Origin: Bradysia coprophila
Lineage: Eukaryota; Arthropoda; Insecta; Diptera; Sciaridae
DNA length: 64,000 nt
Assembly (NCBI RefSeq): GCF_014529535.1
Contig: NC_050735.1
Coordinates: forward strand, 12,969,739 to 13,033,738
Reading direction: 5' to 3'
In this document: one piece after another, positions 36,041-47,837 of the stretch
How positions within the stretch are numbered: the stretch's first letter is position 1
Layout: each line of letters opens with the position of its first letter
Program-made: the position numbers and the translations under genes
Notes under the pieces: model-generated
Told to the model about the DNA's origin: nothing
What the model saw: only the letters and a program-made list of their open reading frames with translations
Databases searched by the model: none

Positions 36041-36897
36041 AGTTAACTGAAGTAATCCGTAAACGCATTGACAAACGGAATATAATAGTATTGGTTATAT
36101 TGATTCCACATTAGATAGTTCTCATTGTAATTCTCACCCTCTCCACTAAGCTTTCCGCTCGTCTCGAAAACGCCTCTCGCCTTTCTGCTGAAGTTGTCAT
36201 TTCTGTAGTTGTCATGATCAAAACAATCAAGTGTTTTTGGTAAGCACTTTTACATAAAACTAAAACCGTCTTAACTCAACTGATATTGTCCCTGGTGTAT
36301 ATTCGTCTTGATTGTCTTATTTATTCACATATCTTTTTAATGAAATCATCGAATGGAAGTCTCGTATCAACACGTAGAACGGTAGAACACACTTTTTATT
36401 TTTAAATATTTTTTTTTATTTTTTCTTTATTTAATAATTTTGTTTACTTTATTTTCAGTAGCACTTTGTTCACCTACTGAAAATGATTTGGCTGTGAAAC
36501 GTTCTGTAACTGCGTTTTTACCCACAACGCAGCCATACACATATATATATATATAATCTATGGCAACTCATATACTTACTTCACCTAATCAGTGTATTTT
36601 ATAAAAACATATTACGTTCAAATGAAAAACAACAAAAATTTGGGAGAGTAATAGACAGACATGTGCGCGGTTACAGCTCCCAATTAAATTAGGCATCTGT
36701 GCTACGAGTAGAAGGCAAGTTTTAACGCAATGTTCATCGGTAAAAATCGCTAAAGTTTCAAGTGCACGGCATAGCGGTATCAACTGACCAAGTAGTTGAA
36801 ATAGTTGGAGTTGGAATTTGTCTGAGTTTTCACAGATTGTACAGACTGATAAGATTGTGGAATGTGGAACGTGGATGTGTCTTCTGAATAGTATTTT

Positions 36898-37020
36898 ACA
36901 TAACGAGCGATGAAAAGTTGAAAAGTCAAGTCTTTGTGTGAATTGTGTTGATCAGAGACGAAACCGAGGTCAACAACCGTACGAAAACGAGACTTTTCAA
37001 CTTTTTATCTCGAGTTATGG
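36898..37020. repeat. Palindromic element, GATGAAAAGTTGAAAAGTC arms
   Basis: ATAACGAGCGATGAAAAGTT pairs with AACTTTTTATCTCGAGTTAT over about 120 bases. The centre has CAGAGACGAAACCGAGGTCA. Close in sequence and layout to the element at 23.69 kb. A looser related inverted pair around AAAGTACGG/CCGTACTTT follows at 37.05-37.14 kb. Confidence 0.65.
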
Positions 37021-38286
37021 ATTGTACATGCTCAAAGTAGTTCTAAAAACATGAAAAGTACGGATTACGGCTACCTTTCATGTAGAGGAAGGTAATGCTT
37101 ATTTGCAAGCTACATATGTCGAAAACCGTACTTTTCAAGTTTCAAGCACTACTATCGACGCTATCAGCATTTAAAATCCATCTCTTCATCCCTAGTTATG
37201 TAAATGACTATTTCATCTCCATTTCACTCAGAAAACTTTAAGTTAATTTTTAAATCACAAATCAATTTAAAGCACACCTAACACGTACGTGCTTAAAAGT
37301 AAATACAATCAGACCCATGGTTGAATCGTTTTACTGTTGTGCTATTTGCCGTTTTAATATTATTTTAACTGCTCCTCTGTTCTAAGCATTATAAATAACT
37401 CTCATAAGTAATAAGTGGTATTATCACAAAGCCGAATACGAAACGTAATGATGCACCCCGGAGCCATTTATGGTATTGTGTTGAAAGCACTATGATATTA
37501 GGATAATTCCTAGTGCTGACCGATGTTTCATTGCAAAATAATATCGACGTGAAATCGACGATTGTAAAGGTATACGGAGAAGAGGAAATATTTTCTGGTT
37601 TGCATGGTGATGGTGACCCTTTTCGTATGGATATCCGTTTAGGCAGTGGATAACTATAAATTTTATAGGAAGAAGTAAAAATAAGAAAAATTGTTCTTCT
37701 CTTCGTGGCACAGTCATATTTTATTTCATTTTTATCGCATTGAACGCGTTTATATTTTCATCTCCCTATAGACATTATTGCCCTCATATAAACGATTTTC
37801 GGTGATTAAATTGCAAATTTATTTTATTTTTGAGTATCGAACGGGTTCGTGCTTGTAATAAATGGCGCACAGGTCTGGATGTGTGTTCATGATAACTTTT
37901 CGTAGCGTGATGATCCGTGATAAAAGAAAAGGTTACCAGAGTGTAGCTTTTGCAGTTGTATGGGTTTTTAATTGAACAGAATTATGTAGGAGAAATAAAA
38001 GGACTAGGCTTCGAAAGTACGACTAGCTACAGAATGAGTCAGGGACTATTTTGAGAAATCGGTTTTTCAAATCTTCAAGTTTACCAAAATTTTCCGATTT
38101 TTTTCTTTCTTCAAATTTATCAAAACAACAATTCTAATATAGAATTGTCATCCGCGGCTAGAACTGCACAATTGGAGAAAAAATTTTAATTTTGATAGAT
38201 CAGTAGATTGAACAGATGGATCAAAAAGTAACAAATCACCATTCAACACAGGTTTTGTTCACTGACGAGTGGCATTGGATTCAGTC

Positions 38287-38499
38287 ATAAATTACGAAAC
38301 GTTTTTTCAGTGCTGTCATCTAAACAAAATCTTAAATTAACTCGAGAAATACGTGCTCTGCGAATTTAACACTTTCGTCTGCACCTTCACTCCCATTTCA
38401 GGGGTTTAACATAGTCCTAACTTCGCAGAGCTTGTATTTGTCGAGTTATTTGACAATTAATTTTGATGGCAGCACTGAAGAAACGTTTCGTAATTTATT
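38287..38499. repeat. TIR MITE, CATAAATTACGAAACG ends
   Basis: About 80-base arms: TAAATTACGAAACGTTTTTT, CAGTGCTG, TTAACTCGAGAAATAC, GCTCTGCGAA and their inverses. The core is about 45 bases. Noncoding, no target duplication determined. Confidence 0.8.
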
Positions 38500-40762
38500 A
38501 ATGATCCCATATGTAATACATCAGACTCGTTCAGCGCCAACCGAAATGTGTGGCATACATAGAACATCAATGCTGTTCAATGGAAAAAAAAATTCTTGAA
38601 ATTCTTCAACTCGAAAATAGAACAAAATCAAAAACGCAAAACATAATTGAGACGCATATCTGCACCATTGCCTGCGAAGACCGTCTATTCTCTTCACAGG
38701 TAATGTCACCTGCAAATATCCAATGCTGTAACGTCTTTAATGTCGGCACCTAGAATTCTTCTAAAGCCTCTCACATAGACTTCTTTTTGGCCGGCTGACC
38801 GGCTATTCAAGTTCATTGAATGTTTGATTTTTATGCAAAAAGATATAATATACCTCCACGGATTAGATAAAATTCATTTTGATTTATAATATTGACTCTC
38901 AAAAACCGATGATAAGATACTCGTCGTTTCGATACCATCTATCTTGTGGTAATAAGTACACTTTTCAAACTGCAAATAATGATTGGGTTTATTTTTGTCA
39001 CTTTACGATTAGTTATCAGTGCTCATCTTGGCATTCGAAAGATTTATTTTGTTTTGCGATAAAGAAACCTATAGTTTCTGCGTACATCACGTTTTCACAA
39101 AAATTGATTGAAAACGTGGATAAATCAATTGAAATCCGACTAGAACAGGTTAAACCAATTACTCATAGTCATATCGTGAAATTATTGATTGATTTTTTTA
39201 GATCCACATATGCGGAGACGCACCGCTAGTGGTATTTATACTCCGAATTTGTAGTTAGCAGACCAACGATCTGCGGTCACAAATATTTAAATTAAAATCG
39301 TTGTTACAACACTGAACAATGGTGACGTAATTGTTTTGGTATCAATTACTCGATTAAATTGAAAACGCATTTCAACAATTTCACTGCGTCAACACCACAC
39401 ACTGTTAGTAATTTGAACGCACTAAATTTTCCATTTTCAATAACAGAAAGAAAAAACTAATCTAAAAATATAAATTTTCTTCAGACCGACGAATGAATGA
39501 TCAAATCCAAGTGCAGTGCAAAGCCGCAAAATTAAAACTAGGAATCACTTTTCGTTTCGGTTTTATTTGCGCATCGGGATTTATAAAATTTAATTTGTTT
39601 TTCTTTTGGCAGCTAACACACTTATGCTTTTCATGTTGAGTACGCACATGAAACCATATGGACACATCCGTACACAGTAGCGTGTACGATAAATGAAATT
39701 GTATTCGGCTCTGCTCTGATGGGATTCATAAGATATTTTATTTGCGGTTAATTGATGAAAGAGTAGTAGTTGTGTTGTAAAACAATAATCGCGAATTATG
39801 GGGCATGAATAAGCTGATGAAGAGCATAAGATAAAATGAATTGATGATTAAGACGCGTATATCAATATGATTTCACTGACGATGCATCCGTTTGACTGAG
39901 AAAAATTTTTTATCGACAACGATGATGATTAGGAGTGCCAGACAATTTACCAAGTACTTCAGCCTATATGCCCTATATGGTTTAAAGTGCATTATACTTA
40001 AGTCGAGCGTCTGCAATGTTTGGTTCAGCTTATTAGCATATAAATGCAGCGTAATGAAATTAGCTAAAGCGGTTGCCAAGAAGAAACATGAGAAGCCCGT
40101 AGGAATATAATGTGTACCTTGAAACTACTCAACAACGATATACATTTTAAAGTCTTTCCTTTAGAATTTCTCTTTAAATTTTACCCCAATAAAATTGCAG
40201 GTCAAGTTTCAAGTTGACCTCGAAATTTACTTACATAATCGTAAAAATTTTCAGATCAACCTGAAATCTGACCTCACAGGTCGACCTAATTTCTATATTT
40301 AAGGCTCTAAAATTGGTAGGTGCTATTCGTGCTATTAAAAAACAAATCACACTGTCTCCATTTAGAAAACGTTTCATCCTTATAGATGACAATTTAACAA
40401 AAGCCAGTGAATCAAAATGTATTGTTTTTGGTATTGTGCTATTGTGCTCGTGTGATTGGCTGATTGCATGAGGATGGAGTAAAATAAAGAAATGTGAAAA
40501 TGAGTGAGATACAAATAAACAGGTAATTCATCGCCGCGGCCAGACAAGAGGTAATTGACAAAAGACAAAAATTAAGTTGCATCCGCATTTAGTAGCTACT
40601 CCGATCACTTTGTCGAGCGACGGTAATTGTTGTTAGATTAAGTTTCAACAAACCTCGAGTAGCGATCCAGCGCTGTTCACGGTAAACGTGATTTGTTTAA
40701 TATACTATGAACCGGAGAGTAAAGAGGGGGCTCCAATTGGACAACTCATACTGTCAGTGGCT

Positions 40763-40908
40763 CAGGCCCGAACTGGTTATACTGAGCAATCGGGCGATGC
40801 CCGATGCGCCTTTTGCTTTTTGGCGCTCCTCAGACCAATAAAGTTTATTTAGGCGCCTCTGAGTCTTTTTCAGCCAATTCGCCTTTTGGTAGCCAGTCCG
40901 GCCATGCA
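40763..40908. repeat. GGGCGATGC-type repeat, copy 1
   Basis: Begins near GGCCCGAACTGG and ends near CCAGTCCGGCC, loosely inverted, with TCGGGCGATGCCCGATGCGC inside. A related unit lies in the last long intron of the Hedgehog acyltransferase gene (50.36-50.51 kb). Confidence 0.5.
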
Positions 40909-41179
40909 GTGGTTCAATCGTTCAACGTTCAAACTCTACTGGGTATGTGCACAGGCACCAGCTGTTGATATGTTACGGTCACGATGTTCAATTTTGTGCT
41001 TAATGCTTAATTTTCACTTACGTCGTTTTTCCTCCGTTTAGCTAAGCCACGATTCTTTTTAATTGTTTAAAGAGTAAACGGAAAACAAACGGAGCGTAAA
41101 CGGCGTAAGTAGAAATCAAGGTTAAGTTTTGACATCACCCCCTTCTAAAAAAAACCATTTGTAAAAGTCCAGTGTCAGT

Positions 41180-41397
41180 CTCTTCTACAAACACTTTCTA
41201 AAAGGAAACATAATGTTCTTCTACAAATACTTTGTCAAAGGAAGCGTCACACTCTTCTGCAAATACTTTGTAAAAGGAAGAATAACTCTCTTCCACAAAC
41301 ACTTTCTTCTACAAACGTTCTGTAAAAGAGAGTCTAACTATCTTCTACATACACTTTGTAGAAGTAAGCATCACTCTCTTCTACAATAGGGTGTAGC
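41180..41397. repeat. Degenerate tandem array, CTCTTCTACAAACACTTT units
   Basis: At least five units of roughly 40-48 bases: CTTCTACAAACACTTTCTAA, then AAGGAA and a variable TCACT/TAACT spacer. Copies differ by several substitutions, so the array is not recent. Noncoding. Confidence 0.75.
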
Positions 41398-41935
41398 GGT
41401 TTTTACAAAATGTCTTACTTCTTTTACGGCTCAGCCGGAAAAATCCACTCAGCTGGTCCATCTGATCAATTTATGGAAGAAAATTACCTCAAATCAATAG
41501 TTTTTAGCTTAGAATGTATTCCCAGGTTCTGACAATACGATACCTTTAATTTTAAACGTTTTCTAACCTATTGTTGTTGAGAGAGATAGATTAAAGGATT
41601 CTGTGATGCAAACCCAACGTTCTATTGCACCCTAAAAACTACAAAAGAGTCATCCTTGTTTGTTTTAGCTGAAAACGGTCGTTTCTTAAATTTTTATCGC
41701 CTGAAAACTACAACATCGCCATATTCAGTCACAGAAGATTTGCTGACAAGTGGTGACAACAACGCCAACAAGATCCATGGCCCATTGTAAAACAAAAACT
41801 TCACCAATTTAATTGTAAAATTAATTTTAATTGAAAAAGTCCTTAAATGTCATCCTCTGTAACAAATTATCACAATCAACTGCAATCTTAATCCAAAGAA
41901 AATAAATTAATTGGGAAAACAGAATCCATTTTCCT

Positions 41936-43932
41936 CTAGATGATCGGTTCGTCCATGGTTGGTGGTGATGTGACCTTACCAGCCATAATGATAACGCCAT
42001 CGGTCACATCACGCACAAAGAACACAAACGGTCTATTTACGACGATCGATTGTTCGGGCTGTGCGTTTGAGCGCAGAGCATTCGTGGCGGTTAAGAAGTT
42101 TTCGCTGCTCGATCCCTCGTCGACGCGTAACGCAACATGTTGCTGCACTTCTTCGATATGCAGTTTCTGTTCGGTTGTGATGCCACTCAGATCAGCCTTC
42201 GATGTGAATATTGAGGCCAGTCCATTTTTGGCCAGGTTTTTCTCTATTCCACCGGTTGTATCGATGGAAAATTTCGGAATGGAAATATCGATAGACTCTT
42301 CTTGAAGTTGTGCAATGACGTCAGGTATAGCGTCCGTGGACAGATCATCTAACAATGTTTTAAGGCCATCACGTGTGTTCGGTAATAGCACCAAGAAAGA
42401 GTAGCGTTCATTCTGCAAAGAGAGAGGGAGAGAGAGAGAAAGGGAAAACCGGATTCGATTCACACACTCCGTTAGCTTTAAGATTAATTCAGTCATAACT
42501 CACGTCGTACGGCAGATCAATGGCTGTTGCTTTCAGATTTTTACACTCGGCAATTCTGTAAAATCCACGAGCTCTCATCATCTTGACTGGAATCTTTTCC
42601 GAATCCGATGTGTAAAAAACGCTTTCCGTATCGGATCGTAGTTGCTGTAACAGACATAGATACGGTCAGTAACGAATTTTTATACTAATTATGTGTGTGT
42701 CGGTCTACTTGGAAAGGAATCGCCCAATTTCCTTTATAATACAGTCCGTTGAACAGCAACATTTTCGACTCATTTTCTTTGTCTGGCTGACGTGAGTTGG
42801 TTTTTCTTCCAACAATTGAGTTTCCACTTAATGCTGACGCAACCTCACCGGTGTTGGTTGAGCCGAACTGTTTGGTGAGAATTGTTCAGTGTGAATTAGA
42901 ACAATATTACACGTCCATACAGTACCTGTCTTTGTCCCAAATTTCTAGCTTCAGCTTGCATGATCTCAAGTTTTTCGGTTTCTTTCACAAAGATTTCCTT
43001 TTTATCTTCAACAACTTCAGCTTCTTTCGCCACAATTTTAACATCTTCTACTGCCGGTGTTTTCTTTAAAATCTCTTCCTTAATTACTGGCACCTCCACA
43101 TACTGTCGATCCTCGACCACCTCATCGAATTTAGAGCTGTCCTCTTGCTCATCAATCAATCTTGTCTCGTCCGGTGTCTCGGCCGGATGGGTTTTCTTCA
43201 ATGTTTCGAAATCGGGAATGTCTTTGCTGTTCGTTGTGTCGTTTGTTGCTGCTATTGTTACCGAAACTTTTATTTCCCGTTCTTTTTCATTCTGTTTTGC
43301 ATCTTCCACGTAAGCTAGATCAGAGTTTTCAGTTTCGGTCACTGTTGAGATGGATTCCTCTTCATCGTCATTTTGTCGATCGATATCCTTCACTTCAACG
43401 AAGTAGTTGTCGTGAATGCTTTTTCTGAAGTCATCTTCGACGGTATTGTTTTTGTATATGTAGAACCATGTCTTAAATTGAGGAGCAATCGATGGATTGT
43501 CGCCCTGTAGACCATTCAGGAAATTTTTATAGGCCAACCGTACTGTGTGAATCCAGATTTTCAGATCAGTTAATATCGTACAAAAACTTATTGTTTCACC
43601 AACCTCGACTACGCTCTTCCGGATGTTTCAGCATTGAAGAAATGTCTACCAGAGTGTCGCCTTTGGCCCCCTCGCTTAAAATTGCCAAAATCGATGCATA
43701 TCCTAGGGGTGAAACGACAAAGTTTCTGTTGTGGTCCGCATTACCCTACAGAATAGAAAAAATTTCCAATTTTCATGCAAAACCAAATTTCTTTAACATT
43801 CTCGAACCTTTAGCACATTTGTTGTCAATATATTTGTGGCAGTGGCGATGATATTTTTTTGGGACGTGTCTCGTTCATGCCGATTGTTCGGATGTGCATA
43901 TGAAAATTGTGCCAGGGAAGTGAGCACTAGGT
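41936..43932 (-). CDS. Serpin with large acidic insertion, Spn100A-like (5' incomplete)
   Basis: Six exons join in frame on the minus strand: 43932-43808, 43745-43604, 43542-42926, 42867-42709, 42644-42504 and 42412-41936. They give about 552 residues plus a missing N-terminus; ordinary serpins have about 400. Serpin landmarks are NFVVSPLGYASILAILSEGA, MLLFNGLYYKGNWAIPF, MMRARGFYR, the YSFLVLLPN strand and the closing PFVFFVRD. Exon 3 holds an insert of about 150 residues rich in Glu, Asp, Lys and Val, where helix F and its NxW motif should be. The reactive-loop hinge reads DEGSSSENFLTATNAL rather than the small-residue run of inhibitors, so protease inhibition is doubtful. Drosophila Spn100A has a similar long insertion, which suggests the name. 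The signal-peptide exon was not found. A purine-rich tract (42413-42447) is the last intron's pyrimidine tract on the coding strand. Confidence 0.92.
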
Positions 43933-44310
43933 CTGCAAAAGAGAATTAAAATTCAAAATCAACGGGCGAATCAACGAATCGGTTAATTGCACACATTATC
44001 GATATTCTCATATTGGAGAACATTGGTACGGTTTAAATTCAGATGGAGTCAGGAACGAGTTCTTCCCACTTTTAGAGAGTGATTAATATTAGATTATGCA
44101 ACTCAGTCCTAAATGTTTATTTTTGTCGAATTGGAAGTTATGTATTGAGCCGAAGACGTGGTACATAATCCAAATCGTCAAAATAAACATTTAGGACGGA
44201 AGTGTATACACTATTTAATCTGTCGAGAACCGATATATCGAGATAAACAGTTAGCCCAAGAGTTAGACCATGAAATATCATAAGGAAATTATGTTTGGAA
44301 ACTGACGCTT

Positions 44311-44643
44311 AAATGTAATAGATTTTCGTAAGTTTCTACTACATTTCTAGTACGTTTCGTCATAAAATTACTGATGTCAGAGATCTATTTTTTTGTGAAC
44401 TAACTTCACTGCAATGACATTTCATGGAAATTTACCAAAGTGAAGTTATTTCACCTGAAAACAGAGCACAAAGAATGAAGTACTGAAAAAAATTGTGGCG
44501 CCTCTACAGACCAACCGACGTTTCCTATAAAGGACAAGGACAAGCCATCATAGAGTCAAGGAGGTACACAAAAATTGAGCTCTGACATCAATAATTTTAT
44601 GACGAAATGTATGTAGTAGAATTAACAAAAATCTATTCCATTT
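44311..44643. mobile_element. TIR element with AAATGTAATAGATTTT ends
   Basis: Arms of about 70 bases: AATAGATTTTCGTAAGTTTC, TACTACAT, TTTCGTCATAAAATTACTGA, TGTCAGAG and their inverses at 44582-44643. The interior (TGACATTTCATGGAAATTTA .. GAATGAAGTACTGAAAAAAA .. GCGCCTCTACAG) recurs without the arms at about 45749-45870. Noncoding. Confidence 0.75.
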
Positions 44644-45150
44644 GAGCTATAGTTTTCAAACAGGATTTCCCTATTATCATCATTTTAAGGTGACGTCCTT
44701 CAACTCCATCGCATGAAATCACTTCTACTTCTTGCATTATTGTCTAAAAATAACAAACGTCTGCCAATATAGTAACTAACCGACAATAAGCTGTCTAGAA
44801 ACGGTTCATTTATCAATTTCGTTCCAATTAAATTCAGATTTTGTAGTCCAACCGAACTATAATCAAAACAAAATAAAAAGAAAAAACGAATTGACAATCA
44901 CAATTTTATTAATTAACCGTGAGAGACTGTGTGTATATATAATATAAAGGTAAATGTACCGTTAAAATCTTGATAATTTAAGAGTAGAACCATCAATCGA
45001 CTAATGTATTCTTTTTGCTGTTGTTGTTCAATTTCCTTCATCACCAATGTCAGAAACTGTGTATGCGACTCTGTCGGTATTATGCTAATGCGTTTGAGAA
45101 TGTTATATATCTCCGGCATAAAATGTTGTGAACGATTATAGACTCTTTTT
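44633..45150 (-). CDS. Candidate exons of an unidentified protein
   Basis: Three minus-strand stretches look protein-like. 45119-44960 (extending a few codons upstream) encodes MPEIYNILKRISIIPTESHT and LVMKEIEQQQQKEYISRLMV, helical in character, and ends at a GT donor. 44856-44781 encodes SVGLQNLNLIGTKLINEPFL and has good AG and GT borders. 44743-44633 opens after TTTTTAG, reads TIMQEVEVISCDGVEGRHLK and ends in a stop. The last two join in frame, but the first to second join is off by one base, so the model is incomplete or wrong. A further frame at 45638-45487 (minus) ends LLPN just before GTAAGT. I do not recognise the family. The last stop falls inside the right arm of a TIR element. Confidence 0.3.
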
Positions 45151-45748
45151 TACTTGAATTATTTATTTATTTAAAGCTAAAATACACCGAAGAGTAGCTA
45201 TATAAAAACGGGTCGCTATATTAATTTGGACCATCTTGATAATGTACCGTTATTATACATAATATTCTTGATCGCTTTGGTTTAGTGTTATAGGTTGGTC
45301 TTGGTTGCAGAATAAAAGAATTATAGACGACGAATTGGGTTGGATTCGGTTTCTGAAGCTTATGAGTAAAGTAATAAGATCGTTGCAGCAAATTTGTAGA
45401 TTATTGGCATGATATGCGATTAGAAAGCGTTAGAGCTTTCTAGAATTTGTATTAGTATTCTGAAGCGAAGATTGGTAATAGATTCATCTAAACTTACATT
45501 TGGTAGTAGATTAAAAACAGAAGAGAAAACTTTCCGAAATAAACGGTCCCGAACATGACTATTTTGTGTCCCTTCTGGACTTTTCCGACTTAAACGGAAT
45601 TGTCTGGCATGCATAGTGCATAGTGCAGTATTAGTCACTCTACTCTTAAAAATGGTTATCTCGGATCATGATGCGGTAAACTCTTAATCGATATGAGATA
45701 GGGAAATGTTGTTTTGAAGCAGAAGCTCAGCGCTCAACTTTATGTGAA

Positions 45749-45870
45749 CCTAATTCACTTCTGTGACATTTCGTGGATATTAACCAGAGTGAAGTTATTT
45801 TGCCAGAAGATACATAGCAAAGAATGAAGTACTGAGAAAAATTGTGGTGCCTCTACAGGACATACCATTT
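45749..45870. repeat. Second copy of the 44.3-kb element interior
   Basis: TGACATTTCGTGGATATTAA, AGTGAAGTTATTT, AAGAATGAAGTACTGAGAAA and GTGCCTCTACAG match 44415-44510 in the same order and spacing. The terminal arms of the first copy were not found here. Confidence 0.65.
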
Positions 45871-47240
45871 TACAGTTTCAGTAAGGGGACGATTCGTAAA
45901 TTTCAAACTTTGGAAGTTTATAGGTTCAGCTTATAGTTTATAGGCTGAGCTTTGACCGGAAGTTACTGATAACGAGATTTCGTAAGTCCTAAAAAAAAGT
46001 TCTGAAAACTAAGGAACGGCTGATGCTTTTTTGCCATTTATCGCAAGGATGGATAAAAATGCACCATCAGTGTTGTTGAGATTTCAAAATTTTCCATCCG
46101 AAGTTCAACGTACTTATGTGGAATAAAAGCAGTCCGTTACGTCTACTCAGAACTTATTCAATCCCGCTAGAACTCAAGTGCTGGAATTCTTAAATTATGC
46201 AGTAAGATGTTTGAGCAAAAGTAGTTTCTTGAATGAGACAAAAATTACTTTGCACAAATATCATCTGATCTTACTGATGACAATTCTGAACTTTCCAAGA
46301 ATTAGCTTGGGTATATGAGACTCTGCGTATTTATTGTAAGGGTGCTTTAAATGAACTAACTTATCGATGGATCTTATCGACAAATATTTCAAAATCGACA
46401 TATCAATAACTGAAGTTTTATCCAAATTCAATCTCTAAATTCACATTGGTTTGAATAGATAAATACTTAAGTCTTCGAAATGTGACTTTGCACTGTAAAA
46501 GTAACACTCTTACAGTGAACATGAATAACTGTTCACAAATAACTCCAAGTAGTCACGTTTCACTACTAAAAATTCTTTTTCTTAATTAACACTTTCTTAC
46601 TCACATAAAACGATTCTTAGCATAGTGCTAATTTTGTGGATGTCAATATCTTTTGAAATTGATTTCTTTTCCCCGACTATTCTTCACTTATTCTTAGTTG
46701 TTCACCACTGAAGAACTCAAGATTGAATGTGCAAATGTGTCGTTGGCTGTTGCGTTTTTATATTTCGTATGGTCAATGAAAATGAAAACAAAACGAAAGA
46801 GGAATGACCGACGATGGACAAGAGGAAAATTAACCAACAGTTTGTATGGATTTTTAGACCATAATGTATCTGATGAGATAATTTCAATGAATACCTGTGT
46901 AGTGTAAGATGTTGCATGTATGACAAGCACAGAGTGTTGCTATTTGCTGCGCGTTGCTGGGTTACATCTTTGTCTATTTAATACTTTTTGATGAAGTAGT
47001 CTCAAGTCATTGCTATAATCCTTAAAATTTCAGTTCAGAGCTAGTGGTCAATAATAAATCTTCCAAGGGTCTTCCACACAATGGGTTTGAAAATAACTTA
47101 AATGAGGTCACGACATCACCTCTTCCTTTTTTTCATATTCTAAATGAGACAACTTTTGAAGCATGTAATGCTCTACCAATATCGCCATTCAAAGAGTTTC
47201 AAACTCTCTTTGTCGTGGGTCTAAAGTATGTATTTAAACG

Positions 47241-47420
47241 CTGAAGGTAATGCCAGTGCTCAGTGGATCACAGAAATTACGCGACCCAACTTCGGGTGAA
47301 TTTCCTACGATGTCAATACATTTATTTGCAACACGCTGGACGTATATGTATCTATATACAATAAATTCACCACAAAGTAGGGTCCCGTTTGTTTTCTTGT
47401 ATTTGCATTACCTTCAGTGT
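47241..47420. repeat. Palindromic element ending CTGAAGGTAATGC
   Basis: CTGAAGGTAATGC (47242-47254) is inverted at 47406-47418. ACGCGACCCAACTTCGGGTG followed by AATTT is loosely inverted at about 47365-47390 (AAATTCACCACAAAGTAGGG). About 180 bases, noncoding. Confidence 0.6.
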
Positions 47421-47492
47421 TTACATACTTTGTTGGGGTCGTGGCCGTGTTACCGAGACAAGACATTTTAACTCAAATTAGTTTAGAATTAG

Positions 47493-47837
47493 TTGAGATT
47501 TAGTGACATGATCGCATTCGATACAAAAGCAAGAAAAGCATATATCATCGACCCAACAATCCGATACGAAATCAATGATCCCGATCAAGATTCAAAAATT
47601 GTCGAAGAGAAGCGTGTGATTTACGAAAAGTGTATTCCGTTTTATAAGGAAAAATACAAAGGCGATTATGATTATGACGACTGGACCGTGAAAGGATTAT
47701 GGTTCGGTAGCAGAGGAACGTTTGGAAAGAGTTTTTTACAATTTTTCGACCATTTCAAACTTAACAAGTCAAAATTAAAGTCAATAACCGAAGAAATTTT
47801 AAGTAGCACAAATCATATAATCCATAACCACATTTAA
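47493..47837 (+). pseudogene. C-terminal fragment of an R2-like non-LTR retrotransposon ORF
   Basis: The 114-codon frame has no ATG at its start. It reads DMIAFDTKARKAYIIDPTIR, then KIVEEKRVIYEKCIPFYKEK and VKGLWFGSRGTFGKSF. This layout (D..FD....YIIDPTIR.E, EK..IY..CIP and GLWFGARGT) is, from memory, the restriction-like endonuclease tail of arthropod R2-type retrotransposon proteins. The upstream reverse transcriptase is absent. It is therefore a relic, unless domesticated. The frame itself is still open over its whole length. Confidence 0.6.

Larger units (their letters stand above)
31583..41935. other. 10-kb gene-poor, repeat-bearing region
   Basis: No recognisable gene. It holds a tRNA-like SINE head (32.0 kb), a short degenerate tandem around CAAGAGAATCCCA (32.09-32.20 kb), several inverted-repeat elements (33.7, 34.0, 35.85, 36.9, 38.3 kb), an AT microsatellite (36.54 kb), a copy of a GGGCGATGC-type repeat (40.76 kb) and a tandem array (41.18-41.40 kb). 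A 116-codon plus-strand frame at 38879-39229 has an even amino-acid mix but no known motif and no ATG. Confidence 0.5.

Noticed and set aside
42960-43428. Plus-strand Ser/Phe-rich frames within the serpin
   Set aside because: They are the antisense of the acidic Glu/Lys-codon insert and have no independent support.
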